From: Grifola frondosa
Taxonomy: Eukaryota; Basidiomycota; Agaricomycetes; Polyporales; Grifolaceae
Direction of reading: 5' to 3'
Assembly (NCBI GenBank): GCA_001683735.1
Contig: LUGG01000002.1
Coordinates: forward strand, 1-64,000
DNA length: 64,000 nt
Positions within the stretch are counted from its first letter, which is position 1; each line of letters opens with the position of its first letter. Below, piece by piece: positions 12,240 to 23,890 of this stretch. The notes beneath the pieces are model-generated. The model ran no database searches and was not told the origin of the DNA. It saw nothing but the letters and a program-made list of their open reading frames with translations. The translations under genes and the position numbers were made by a program.

Positions 12240-13304
12240 TCAAGTCTCGAAGATAGGGAATGTTGACCGAATCACCAGGGCCACGTTGAGGGTCCCATTG
12301 GCTAAACTCGGTGAATGCCCATTTCCAACGCTGCATTTAATGAGTCTCAAACAATCCAATCCGGCTCTAGCGAGGTTACTCACCAAATATTTGATTAATT
12401 CCTTGTCTGAGGACATCACCAGTTTCCATTCGTCTGGCTTGCCGCAGAATATTCGGTAAGAATCGTAGGCATACGGCCCACAGCCTGGAAGGTGAGATAT
12501 TGCTGTCGCTCCATAAAGCCGTCGCTGCGGGGTCCCAGGAGCTCCGACATAGTGCCTTGATGGAAAAAGTTGTTCATAGCTTGGAGGTCTCATGATACTA
12601 TATATCGTAGAGAGTCCGATGAGTTGTTCTGTACGTTTGTTACCAAGACCAAGTTGCTTGATCATATTTTTCAGACCGTCAGGGCACGCTGTTGAGTACG
12701 TCATGAGATATCGTTGTTTCGACATGATATCAGCAGTATCTCAAATCATACCTTGTGAGAGTGCTTGTGGAGTAGACCATTCATGAATGACATCGAAAAA
12801 TACAGGAATTGCCTCTCTGCCTGTCGTGACATTAAGAAGGCTGATGGCTACGAGCACTTTCCAGGGGTCCTTAGATATGCACTCTACAGTATTGATATTC
12901 AGAATGTCTTCTACAGCACGAAATGGTTCATACTACTACCCTTGTATAAGGATGGGCTTCACGAGATGTAATTGTGAGTATGCGTTGACGAAGTCATCGT
13001 AAAAGGCCCGAAAACCAGGTTCCTGTACGATCGGACTGTCTTCCGTGATAGCTGGTACAATGCGACAAAGTGGTGTGATGTCGGAGAAGTATTGAAAAGT
13101 GGTGCATTTGGTGGAAGATTTGATCGCAAGGTCCTTGCCAGTGGGCTGAGACACGCTGCTCCGTTGGCGTCGACGACGAGGTGCAGACTTCGCCAACGGA
13201 GTAAAATAGGGAGAAACTCCACTAGCGGCAGGAATATTAGGACTTGTCTTCTGCTGAGAACTACTCGATGATGGTCTCATGCTCTTAACCATGACTGACG
13301 ACAA
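12240..13304 (-). CDS. MBD4-like HhH-GPD DNA glycosylase
   Basis: MBD4-type glycosylases remove thymine or uracil from G mismatches made by deamination of (methyl)cytosine. After a Ser/Pro- and Arg-rich N-terminus with a SPYFTP motif, the catalytic domain can be assembled across three introns: DPWKVLVAISLLNVTTGREA (12,810-12,860), DGLKNMIKQLGLGNKR, HLPGCGPYAYDSYRIFCG (12,440-12,490) and a final exon RWKWAFTEFSQWDP ending at the stop 12,240-12,242. The Asp of YDSYRIF corresponds to the catalytic Asp of MBD4, and the preceding Gly-rich segment is the helix-hairpin-helix. No methyl-CpG-binding domain is visible, as is usual for fungal members. No shift is obvious in the catalytic part. The exact N-terminus and first donor (near 12,950) are uncertain. 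Confidence 0.75.
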
Positions 13305-13493
13305 TCTTGAGTCCGCTGAAAAAGATGATCCGCAGACATTCGCAAATTGTCACGCGTAGGGTCACACTGCAGTTCAAAAGCGCCGAGAAATGCACCTAGT
13401 GGATGAAAGCCGAAAATTGAACACAACAATAGTAACAAGGGACAAAGACTTCCCCTTCGAACAACAGACCACTCAATCCGACCAACATCTCGG

Positions 13494-14215
13494 TTAACTC
13501 GAAATTCTGCGACTCGGCATGTTCATGAGCTGCACACTGCTCAGTCGCTCGATGTCCACATCCACTACCGCAGCGTGAGCGACCTCATTCGGAGTGTGTT
13601 CATCCTCAAGCGTTATGTTTGCTTGCATCCTGAACATCCTGTAGTCCCTGCACGCGAACAAGTGCAGAGGCATGGGAACCCATACCATCCTGGTCCATTC
13701 AGATGGAGCGCCAGGCTCCTTTGCACTATGGTGTGTGAAGTCAGGTGCCAAGAGAATACCTTTCCTGGGATCCAAACGAGACACCTCGTCGGGCTCTGCC
13801 GTCTCGCCCTTGTAAGTCACAAGAAACTCTGGGACACGGCGGACAACTTCATCCTCGTTGGCAAAAGGAATCTTGTCAGACAGTTCGACCGCGCGGAATT
13901 CAATTTGAACACGCTGGATCGGATGATAAAGAAGGCCTTCAGGGGGTATCGCGTCTTTGATAACTAACGTGCAAGACCACACATAGGTGGCTCTGTGAAG
14001 AAGGGTTAAGCATGATAGCAGATGATGGCAGCGAGACTATCGGGACTCACTCCAGAGACGCGATATCCCATAGCGCAGCGTATCGTTGCACAGACCGAAT
14101 TTCCACTGAAAACTGTTGTGAATTTGCAGGCACATTAGCGCTAGGACTCAATGCATGCTCTGGCATGGCGTGGAGGGCCGGGACATAAGATGGGTTTTGA
14201 TCTGCCATTACTTGA
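13494..14215 (-). CDS. Hypothetical protein, two exons
   Basis: A minus-strand frame from MADQNPSYVP (14,208) runs to DIASLE, where a GTGAGT donor (about 14,045) opens an intron ending in CTTCACAG. The second exon reads SCTLVIKDAIPPEG through FRAVELSDKIPFANEDEVV, DPRKGILLAPDF and VWVPMPLHLFACRDYRMF to a stop at 13,494. The frame stays open for 160 codons with balanced codon use, which supports a real gene. I see no motif, signal peptide or membrane helix and cannot name a family. It could start further upstream, at about 14,290. Confidence 0.5.
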
Positions 14216-14299
14216 TTCGTAATGTCGCCTAAGATCGGAATGGCTTCGTCAAATACAGTCACCCGCACTATGCGCCATCGACCACCGGAATTGAGCAGT

Positions 14300-14640
14300 G
14301 ATATCTCACAGTGTTCGCATATAAGAGACTGGGAGTCATGGCAAGGGAGATACTCCATCAGCAAAAAGTCGTATGGCTGGTACGCACTTTGACTGGAGCG
14401 ACCTAGCGAAAGGATACACACCAGCAACGTATGGGAGAATCTGCCAGAGCCTAGCAACTTGGAGCGTCTGTTCAGAGCGCGTATCGAAAGTGAGCGAAGT
14501 GAATGAAATATGGCTGTACACTGGCTATCGAGTGTTATAATAAGGATCAAGACTCGAAACAAGGGCATGTGGATGGAAATGCTCACCAAGACAGAGACGC
14601 ACGTGGCTATAATGCCAAAAGCACCACGGAATAGCACTGA
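14300..14640 (-). repeat. Inverted copy of the 4.9-5.3 kb segment
   Basis: Read on the minus strand this matches 4,909-5,310 at roughly four bases in five, including GTCTTGGTGAGCATTTCC, ACATGCCCTTG-TTCGAGTC and GTATCCTTTCG-TAGGTCGCTCCA. It sits immediately upstream of the hypothetical gene at 13.5-14.2 kb. It shows that DNA linked to the DUF6533-type gene has been copied about 9 kb away in opposite orientation. Confidence 0.6.
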
Positions 14641-15084
14641 GATATAGGCTCGCTAGCCAGCCTCTATATGCGGAAGACAGTCGTTCCTCTGTATAGAGGC
14701 TGGATTGTCGTGTGAGAGGCCACTGAGAGGTCCCCCGTGGGAATGCGGAGTTTGAATTTGCCGACGGCACGCACAGTGATTATGTCGTGTGCACACTACT
14801 CTCAATGCAATATCATTCCAGAGCTCTGCGACAACATACTCATGAGACGACGTAATGCTGACTAGATCACCCCCCACGACTTATCGTACACCTCTGGTTC
14901 TTTTGCTTTTTCGCCTGTGGCGAGCCTATTTCTCAACCTGGAGTGAATTCAGATATTCTTCAATCACCTCAACAATAACCTCATGGTCCTCTGCCTGTGT
15001 CAAGCTGCTCACGACGATCACGCCCAACACCGCACTCTCTCCTCCCGACTGTTCCGCTACCGACAGCTGAGGACCGTATCTACG
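14641..15084. other. No recognisable gene
   Basis: Short frames only. A small inverted motif around TATAGAGGCTGG/CCAGCCTCTATA (14,660-14,710) could form a hairpin. Nothing else is evident. Confidence 0.4.
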
Positions 15085-15960
15085 ACTACCCAGCCTCGAT
15101 ACCGATATCCTCGGCTCGACGATATCGAGGACCTCGAGAAGTACCGCCCTGGCGGATTTCACCCGGTGTCGGTCGGAGATGTCTTCAATGGAGGTCGATA
15201 CAAGGTCCTGCACAAACTGGGGTTTGGGCGCTCGTCTACTGTCTGGCGTGCTCGGGATCAACGCCCGAAAGAGCGTCCCAGGGCTTTAGAAGCCTGGCAA
15301 CTCTTGAAATCATGTCTGCCGAACAGTCATCCAAGCCGAGGACGGAGATCTCGGACCTGTACATCCCTCAAGAGTTGGACAAGTTCTCCCAAACCACTCA
15401 TCATCCTGGAAGAGAGACCTTCCTTGTCACCGGGGACCATTTCTCACACGGAGGTCCGAATGGGTCCCACCTGTCTGATTTCTCAATTTGCGGGACCTAG
15501 CATGTTTTCCATGTTGGAATGTCCAGGGAGAGTGTCAGGTAGTAGGCGACTTGGGGGGGGTTAATTCAGTGGACCTCTTGCATGCTGCGGGAGTTATCCA
15601 TGGAGGTTCGTCCTCTCCAAGACATCTCGACATGTCCGTCTCGTGCTTACTGTTTCGCTTTCGATTTTTTGTGCAGACCTCACATCATCCAGCATCCTCT
15701 TTCGAGTGTCCGACGTAGTCCATAATTGGTCAGACGACGACGTTCACCAGCTTCGTCATAAATTGTGCGAGATCGGGCAGCAGGATGATGCTCCAGAGGT
15801 GAACGAAGGAGCATGACTGAGAAGACAGGAATGCGGCTCGAAGAAGCGGAGGTTGAGTTACTGGCAGATCTGTTGCAGAAAATGCTGAGGTATCCCCCCG
15901 AGGATAGGATTTCCATGACGCAAGTAGTGCGGGTTAGAAATTGGGAGTATTGTTATTGAG
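15085..15960 (+). pseudogene. SRPK-like protein kinase relic with core deleted
   Basis: SRPK-type kinases phosphorylate Arg/Ser-rich splicing factors; related kinases are multi-copy in mushrooms. The N-lobe is clear: YRPGGFHPVSVGDVFNGGRY (15,138-15,197) with VLHKLGFGRSSTVWRARD carrying the Gly-rich loop. It continues with GPNGSHL-ISQFAGPSMFSML and LLHAAGVIHG. A C-lobe end, LLQKMLRYPPEDRISMTQVV, follows at 15,860-15,930. The segment that should hold the catalytic HRD and DFG motifs is missing between about 15,800 and 15,825. Frame changes occur near 15,270, 15,500 and 15,610. It is non-functional as a kinase. Confidence 0.7.
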
Positions 15961-17374
15961 CGCGTGCAGGATAGTGAGTTGCGAGGACATCGTGATGCAA
16001 GACATCAGCCATTTGCTGGCCTCATTGCGCATGGAATATGCTCGATGGCCCAGGTGCCGACGCGGGCACTTGAGTATCCCGCTCGCTATTTGCCATCTGT
16101 TCCATATCTGTGCGCAGCGACTTCGAATTACTAAATCAAATTCCTCACGTTCCTAGGATTTATCAGGGCCATATAACATCATGAATCACCTAATTGTCAA
16201 ACATTCAAAGGTACGAAACGTCTCCGAAATTCATGCCATAGTGTACAAGCACCTGATAATTTGTGGTCGGACATGGATGCTCATGTAGCGCTCGACATAT
16301 ACTCGAGCCATTATGTTAACCATTCAAGCCTGTCCACGGCTCGTGGCCGCCTATTTTCTATCTTCTCCATCTATACAAGGTACCACAATATATCTCTAGG
16401 TCAACGTTGGTGTGCCATAATATGGAAAGGCATTCAAGCGCTCTCTCTCGATAGTAGGGCACGCCTGTTTCTGCTGTCAGACTCTTGACGGATTTGTTAC
16501 CCGCTTTCTCACTCCGCAGTGTGAGAGATCTAGTATCAATTTGTCATGCACAAGGTGGTATGAGGTGGTCTGTATGTTCCGTTTTTCCCTCTGGGGATGA
16601 ATCTCACTGTGATTGCTTGATCGCCAGGTTGCTGCTGTACTATTCGCGACTTGATGTCAACCTTTCAAGGTGACTCTGATTGAGTCCAGAGTTGTAAGTG
16701 TCTATTGAACACACGCTGTCACGGCATGACATAACTATGAGATGCAAGCATATCTGTTCAACTGTAGACAAGAAGCTACTTCGGCATGCAGGTCTCTCCG
16801 CTGAATCGGTGGTACCATAAAGCGTTCGTTCGAACACATCTTAAAACCCACCCTCTTCCCGGTGGGTCTGCCTTGGCCGAAGGCCACGATCTCGCATACC
16901 GTGCAACGCTTGTAAAAGCTGTCGTATACATTACATTCAGAACTGCCGCAAAATACTAGCCGAATTGCTTCCAGGATTCATAGTTCCCTCACCTCTCTCA
17001 CAGGCGACCTATAGGCAAAGCAGTCACAAGGTCATTTTCATTTAATTTATGAACCGATCATTTGCCGTGTTATGCGGAATATTCGAACCTCAGTTTGCTT
17101 TTTTTATGACCCACAAGCCGACTAAGCTGATGCCATGATGTTCAGGCAGTTTTCTATCTCGTATCAGCTATCCTCATAATTCTATCTAATGTGAGCAGAG
17201 TTGTTTATGATTTGGTTCGCCTGAGTCTGTGCTGATCCAGGACCACAGCTCTGTTCCTCAGAGGGTTCAAACTGAGTCATCAACTACATAGGTAGTCGTC
17301 ACGTTATAATTTACTGAGTCATGCGCTATGTTTTCAGAACAAACTAAGCGTATTTGGGCTCACACGACTGAAAA
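15961..17374. other. No recognisable gene
   Basis: About 1.4 kb of short, interrupted frames on both strands with no family signature, repeat or RNA feature that I can support. Confidence 0.45.
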
Positions 17375-18744
17375 CCAAGAATTACAGGACATTTCCTCTA
17401 TACCCCCCCCCATACACCATACTATCTCACTTGTGGTGCGAAGATGAAGTTTCCCTGCACCATGTTCAGCAACGACAAGATGCCAAAGGATTACCCGGTT
17501 ATCACAAGGTTTTGAACTGCTGTGCAGTTGCACATCCTCGAAGGCCATGACTGGGTCTGAGTCGATACCTGCTGCATCGATAAGACCAGCAGTTCCGAGG
17601 TGTCATTCTATGTATGCGTGGTACAACAAGTCCCAAGTGTGCTACGCATACTTGGATGATGTGCCGAGAGACCTCGACCATGGCCGGATGGAGACGAACT
17701 TGCGGAACAGCGAGTGGTTCACACGAGGATGGACTTTGCAGGAGCTGATTGCGCCCTGTGGTGTTCCTAGCACACGACTGGAGCAAAATTGGGACCAAAG
17801 CAGAGTTAGCGGACATCATCGCCCACTTCACCGGCGTAGATTCTGACCTATTGAAGGGCTGCCCAGTGCGCCCAGTGCGGGTCAGTATTGCACGGCGGAT
17901 GTCATGGGCAGCACATAGGTGTACCACGAAGGAGGAGGACAGGGGTTATTCGCTGATGGGCCTCTTCGGAATCCATATGCCGACGATCTATGGGGAGGGA
18001 AAGCGCACATTCATCTGCAGCACGAAATCATAAAATGTTCGACGGACCACAGTATCTTTGCATGGGGCTGCGGCGAAGGATGGGACTTTCTAGCATGTGA
18101 TCCGTCATCCTTTTCGAACTGGGTTTCGGATCCCATCAGCCTGATACCATACGAGACGTATGCGCAGATTTTCGCCATCGAGCACCCCGAGCACTCCTTG
18201 ACGAATCACGGCTACCCATGCGAGCTGACCATACCGAAAGAAGGCAAATACGAAGCCGCATTGGCCTGCTGGAGGTGGGATGACCGAGGAAGCATGCTTG
18301 GGTGCTACCTGACGCTGAGCTGCATAGAAGGCGCAGTTAACCAATATCAGAGATTCTCTAACTTTCAAACAGTATTCTCATGACAATACCCAGCAGTTCA
18401 AAGCAAGAAACATATATCTCGAGCACAAAGGTTACTTGCTTGCCGAAATGCTGGACATTCGCAAGGATCCCAACACATATACCCGTGTGTTTCTCGTCGA
18501 TATAGGAGAACCTCATTTTGAAGTGATGGAAACGACACCCCAGAGGATGTGGAGGACAGAATCAGAGACAAAATTGTACTTCACAGCTGACGGATGGTTC
18601 GACTCGCGCATTTGCGGGGCTGCAGTCATACGGGAGAAGACAACGACACGAAGGTTGGCGATGGTCCTCGAATTGGATGGATCTCAAGAGCGCCGATCGC
18701 CTCCACAGCTAGTGATGGACATACTTCCCGAAAACGATACATAG
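17375..18744 (+). pseudogene. HET-domain protein, broken
   Basis: HET domains are found in fungal vegetative-incompatibility and NLR-type immune proteins and can trigger cell death. The domain starts at PYTILSHLWCEDEVS after a run of nine C (17,403-17,411). It continues with VDTCCIDKTSSSE, SMYAWYNKSQVCYAYLDDVP, SEWFTRGWTLQELIAP, FLAHDWSKIGTK, RRMSWAAHRCTTKEEDRGYS, LMGLFGIHMPTIYGEGKR and STDHSIFAWG. The C-terminal part carries TRVFLVDIGEPHFEV and ends at 18,742-18,744. Damage includes a TGA at 17,558-17,560 where HET proteins have Trp (HDWV-stop-VDTCC) and shifts near 17,540, 17,600, 17,760, 18,020 and 18,370. The nonsense codon argues for real decay. Confidence 0.75.
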
Positions 18745-21379
18745 ATTTGGAGGTCGCCGACAGACGAAATCACAAGGACAATCTGCGAAATCCACCAAGC
18801 ATCGTCAGTTACAAACGGAAAATTCCTCTCTTTCTTCAGCCTCGCCGGAGCATCTACGAGAGCAAAAGTGAATCATAGCTAGGCGAGTGTAAGCAGAGAA
18901 CATACGTGCTCTTACAGATAGCTGTGCAGTACGTTGTGAGGGTCATTCCTGTCGTAGGATCTCAACAGATGTACCACACTCGGAGAGAATCTTGTTCGCC
19001 TTGACAGTCCGAGTCTCAGTGCTGGTCTTGGGAGCCTGCGAATCCATATACCAAGATCTGGGCGAAGTTCGTGATTAACGACTTTGGCATGACGATCCAA
19101 GATCTAAATACGACGTATGAGAAAGGTCAGACTGATAATGGCTGTACTGAAGAGAGAAAACGCATGCATGATAGACGTTGCAAAGACAAGTCGGTCAACA
19201 ATATGCCGAGGGAGGATGTCGTACTAGAAAATGGACGATTAGCTGTATTGTACTCTTCTACGCAAACATTGAGCGAACAACAGAAGTACCCGATAGCTCT
19301 GATAGAACATCTTTTTTAATTCTTCCCTTCCAATGCTACCGTCCGGGGCACTCTACGATATTGGATGGGCAGTCAACGCAGCATTGACAAAGTACGTACA
19401 TTGTTCCTTGCACGCGTCATACAACATCATGATGACAGATGAGTGCCATGAGTCTCCTATCATCATACTTATCTCCGCTTTCGGCCACTTCTGAACTTCT
19501 CATATTCATTAATAGCAGCATCCGGAGCTCTGGGCTGGTATGATCGCTTTGGTGGTCACTTCAATCCTTTTCCCGACAGCATCGACTTGCTTTTTTGAAA
19601 TGAAGTACTCGGGATTATAGAACTTCAGTCGGACAATCGCCCAGTGTCATTGGCTGAACGTGAGGTGGGCAGCTACGTGAATATCGCCAAACAGCCGTTG
19701 TTGACCCTTGTTGACGTGTATATCATACTCGATGCGAACACATGACTTGGATGTATCTTGATGATTAATCCTGAAGGATACATGGAAGACGACCGACATT
19801 TTCACCGTTAATGCTGCCTGCTGCTCGGACGACTCTGAGCAAGACATTTCGCACAATGTCAGCTCTTTTGTCGACTTCTGGCACTTGCATTCCTCTACTG
19901 GCTACATTTCTGAGAGGGGATACATCTAAATATATATTTCTAAAACGTGCTGATCTCCCAGGGCTGATCTCTCAGGGCTCCTCTGACCAGCAGTACGATC
20001 GCCAGCTGAACGCCATGGGGCATAGGCAGCGGGTTCTCAAGCCTCTCCAAGATCTGCGTGGTCCAGCCCCTTCCGCCACCCAGAAGACATCAAATATACC
20101 TTCATACAGGTGGGGATCTGTGACAGCGCGATCTGTGACAGCGCGATTGAGGCCTCTGGCAACTGCAGGAACATCAGCATGATCGATGTCTTCGCATGGC
20201 CTCCCAGATCATCCTCTCGTGTCTCCGGCCGGCGCACACATGGGAAAGCTCCTCCCCATCGGAAAGTGGACGACCTCCCTGTCACGATTCTCCGGCATGT
20301 CCCCAAGCATATGCGCGCGTCCCTCATGGACTGACAATGAAGGACAATGAAGCGACGACCTCTACTTCGAGTGCATCCTGCCTGACGAATTCCTGTGGAC
20401 ATAGGTGTGAAGCAGATGGGCCTCGATCCCAGGCACCACGAGAGAGATGCCAGATATACACATGTTATTGATGCGTTTATTGATGGGCATGCTGCATAAG
20501 GGATGCTGATGATGGTTGGGCTGTGCCTTGGGGTGCGTTTGGAACCACTGTCGCATTGCGAGGCAGGTGAGGGCCCTGCATGAATGCGGGGATCAGACAC
20601 CCTGGGGCATCGCGGAGGTCGAGGTCAGCAGACTTGGTAGAGCCCGAAAGTGGCGAGAATGGGGAGAAGACCTGCTCATTGCTGATACCGAGCTCGAGCA
20701 GAGATAGATTCTGGTGCTCTGCAGACAAACTATTTCATCCCTCCTGCCTCTGGAGGAAATCTTCTGCTACCCCAATGGGACGGTTGGACGGCGGCGAATA
20801 GTATAATCTCAGTCCCTATGGTTTTCTACTTCCTTGCTAACAAAATTTAAGCTATTCATGATTGAACCCTCTGTTGTTGTGCAGAAAATTGTGATCGCCG
20901 GGCATACTTGCTATGATGACATCCATTGATATGCTGATTACTTGGTTTCGTTCACTCGCTGACACTGATTGCGTGTTACCAAGCTGCATCTCTTCGGAAA
21001 GCATTTATATTTCTTGAATATCAGAGTTTCAGGAGGGCCTTTTCCGTTACTTGAAATATGATTGAAGTTTGGATACTCTGATGGCCTCACCAGATCCATG
21101 TTTCTCGGTTTCTCTTTTCTCTGTTTACCCGTACATCATATTCGTGCACAACCATGCCATACAGTCAGCCATTCATTTGCACACCCCTGCAGATGGCAGA
21201 TGCGTGGTAAGGGCATAGACATCTAGAAGGACTTTGTGCTGTCTGCCTGATCGCGGAGATACAAACAAATATCATCAACTCTTTGTGGACACGACATGCA
21301 TCATTACATAGGTAAGTTTATTTGCATTCTTTCCATGTTGCACTAATATTGTTTGGACAGGTCTGTAGAGATTCAGTTC
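18745..21379. other. No recognisable gene; small direct repeats
   Basis: Frames are short and lack family signatures. Two small tandem duplications are visible: TGATCTC(C/T)CAGGGC twice at 19,950-19,980 and CGATCTGTGACAGCG twice at 20,114-20,148. The minus frame at 19,647-19,856 reads like coding sequence over about 50 codons but I cannot place it. Confidence 0.45.
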
Positions 21380-21890
21380 CCCCGATACATACCGAGTACT
21401 AATAGACCTTCCACGGATACATCCTTGACATGTAATACTACACCGTCAAACCAATGTAATATTGCTGTTGAAGGGATACATCCCTGTGCTTAGGGATACA
21501 TCCCTCCTCCACAACGGATACATCCCCGTCACAGCAAGAGATACATGTCATACATGCTAATAAAGGCCTAGTGCTTACGGATACATCCCTCCTCCACAAT
21601 GGATACATCCCGTCACAGCAACAGATACATGTCATCCACGCTAATAATGGGCCCAAGGAAAAACGTGCGCAGGCAGGAATCGAACCAATGCACGCGAAAC
21701 CCATGTATCCAGGTTGTGACACGTAGCTACCGTTGAACAACATTGTAATATTTGTTCATCAAATGCAAGTTATAATGGTGTTCTATCATAATGCGCAACA
21801 ACTTGCTTCGCACGAGGATACATATATGAGGATGTATCCTCGTGCGAGGACATGTATCCTTGCGCCTGCGATGTATCCGTGGACCCAGCC
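21380..21890. repeat. Cluster of GGATACATCC motifs with an internal tandem duplication
   Basis: The near-palindrome GGATACATCC (reverse complement GGATGTATCC) or close variants occurs about a dozen times, in both orientations. Bases 21,490-21,560 are repeated at 21,577-21,645, each with (G)GATACATCCCTCCTCCACAA, a second GATACATCC, then GTCACAGCAA and GATACATGTCAT. Outside this interval the motif is not conspicuous. Whether it is a minisatellite, part of a repeat element or a protein-binding array cannot be told from sequence alone. Confidence 0.6.
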
Positions 21891-22144
21891 AGCACTACAT
21901 AACTTGAAATCTACATCTTGTACACTAATCCACTTCATGTCCCCCCGTGTTTGACAGCAACAACGCGTCCTCCTAGAGACCGCTCAGAACCAAACTACGA
22001 AACACATGGAACAAGGACATACCAACTTGACCGTGCCTTTGAAAGCCGCCGTGCTCCGGCTCAGCAACCTTCCATAGCGCGCGGCTTGCCTGAGGTTCCC
22101 GCTCTAATCGTCAACGCATCTTACACGGTTGAAGCAAAGCATAC

Positions 22145-23150
22145 TCACTTTCGCGCGTACACCGCCTCTGCCTGCAGGCCCGATTTCACCCTTGCGGCAG
22201 CTTCCCCCTTCCAATGCCTTTGCCACCATCCAAACCACCGCACCGTTCGCCTCATTTCCTCTTCCACGAGAAGAATTTCTTCCTCCCACCGAGACTTCAA
22301 AGCGCTCCGTCGGAACCAGTGCGCCCGCATTGCTGGAAAGAGATCACATCAAGCAGGACTGCGACAGAAAGTCTGCGTACTCACCGTCAGCCAGAAAATT
22401 CTTGATGGCTCCCTCCGATTGATTCTCCACAAATGAGAAATCTCCCCATATCCAAGACGGCACCTTGCGGCTATCCCCAAGCTGCTCCTCCTCCGTGTAC
22501 ATCACAAAGGGCACAACGTCTGTGGTTTTCAGCGCACGGTACCGACCATCATCTTCTGGCAGCCCCAGCGCAATCATCGCGCGGCGCGCACGACGATAGG
22601 TGTCTGCGGCACGTCCAACTGCTTGCTGCTTCCTCCTTATCTTCCGAATGGCCCTGGTGTTCTGGATCTGCCCCGACACATGGCACCGCTGGTGTTTGAA
22701 CGAAAATGCCGTGATCAGGTGGGTGCGTGTGTCGTCCAACGCGTCGTCGGCTTCCTGCTTGCGGAACTTCATCTCCAACGCCGTCGCAGCTCGCAACGAC
22801 GGCTGCGCAAGTAATATGGCAGGGTATGTCGATGGGAGGTCGATCGTGAGATTGTTGACTTCGCCCCATCCTGCCCCCTTCTTCGTGCGCGACCGACCTC
22901 CTTGCCGAGTCGACTTGCGCTTGGGCGCACTTGAGGTCGAGCCTCCCGAGGGGATGGTCGTTGCTATATCTGCATGGGGACCGTCGTCGCCCTCGCCCTC
23001 GCCCTCGCTGTCGCTATCGTCCTCATCCGACATGCGTTCGCCTTCATCCGCCACGCGCGAGGGCACTTCCATCAACGTGCTGCCCATCCCTGTTCGCTCG
23101 AGCTGCAATGCGGCTTCGTCCACTAGCGGCGCAATATATCGTGTATGCAT
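22145..23150 (-). mobile_element. KDZ transposase, C-terminal third
   Basis: KDZ (Kyakuja-Dileera-Zisupton) transposases mobilise large DNA transposons abundant in mushrooms. The minus frame from about 23,150 reads an acidic linker (DEDDSDSEGEGEGDDG), then the family's C-terminal region: NLTIDLPSTYP, HLITAFSFKHQRCHVSGQ, NTRAIRKIRRKQQAVGRAAD, ADTYRRARRAMIALGLPEDD and SWIWGDFS. It crosses a clean intron (GTGAGT to TTCCAG, about 22,324-22,380) and ends ALKSRWEEEILLVEEEMRR, stop at 22,145. The N-terminal Cys cluster and the catalytic RNase H-like core are absent upstream, where another frame takes over. It is a 5'-truncated, inactive remnant. Confidence 0.75.
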
Positions 23151-23890
23151 CGGCCTTGAAAACAACCTGAGTGAGCCCCGCCCAAATTCGTGCCATCTTG
23201 TCAGCGCCCCATGTTGCACACCCGCCGTCCGCAAGAAATTTCTCAATAGTGTCTAAGATGAGGTCCCCTTGTGCCAACCATGCCACTTTGCCCCGAATCC
23301 ACGTTGCCCTCGCGGCAGGATTCCCGCAGACCTGCTCGAAGTCTTGCTCGAAGTCACACACGAACACCTTGGGGTCATCATAATATCCCCAAGACAACAA
23401 TAGGGCATCCAGCCATCCAATTTCTTGGGGAAGAAAGACTGAGGGTTGCTGAGAATGTGGAGGTCGCAAGAGGATTGGCGGTGTTGCGGCGAGGCTGCCG
23501 AAAGAAATATTAGTATCAATCCCAAAATTGCGGCGTACGCCACGCACCGAGAGAGTGTAGCCTCGTCATCATGCGACGGCGAGGCGCAGGCGGCGGACGA
23601 GGCGGCGGACGAGGCGGCGTCGGCCTGCGACCGTGTACTAACATCTACACGCTCCGGGGCCGACGACTGCACGTTAATGTGTGCCGCACGCGACCTGACC
23701 ATAAAATGTCAGACCCACGACCATAGTTACATCTAAACGCGGACATACTTTTTTTTCTATAATACCGTCGATTCCTGGCAGCTTTCAGGCGTCGAGCCTC
23801 TTGGTCCATATCAAAGCGACTGTTCGTGAGACCCTGGGAGTGTCTTAACGTGTGAGCGCTATGACCACCCGCGCTGAATGTCAGTCGCAT
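23140..23890 (-). CDS. Hypothetical protein, multi-exon
   Basis: A basic N-terminus MDQEARRLKAARNRRYYRK (about 23,812) resembles the opening of several mushroom hypothetical proteins. A later frame is open from about 23,547 (PQEIGWLDALLLSWGYYDDP, KVFVCDFEQDFEQVCG, ARATWIRGKVAWLAQGDLIL) to about 23,140, where it runs into the KDZ-type frame. The two may be joined by introns, or the second may be an upstream exon of the gene containing the KDZ fragment. No domain is recognised, and single-residue tandem blocks (AASSAASSAA) appear in an overlapping frame. Confidence 0.35.

Noticed and set aside
21650..21745. A tRNA gene on the minus strand
   Set aside because: GGTTCGATTCC and AACGGTAG are present, but acceptor and T stems do not pair and no sensible anticodon loop forms. 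Kept only as a possible tRNA-derived repeat.
22433..23256. Long plus-strand open frames (up to 218 codons)
   Set aside because: They are antisense to the KDZ transposase fragment, whose family motifs and intron fix the minus strand as coding.
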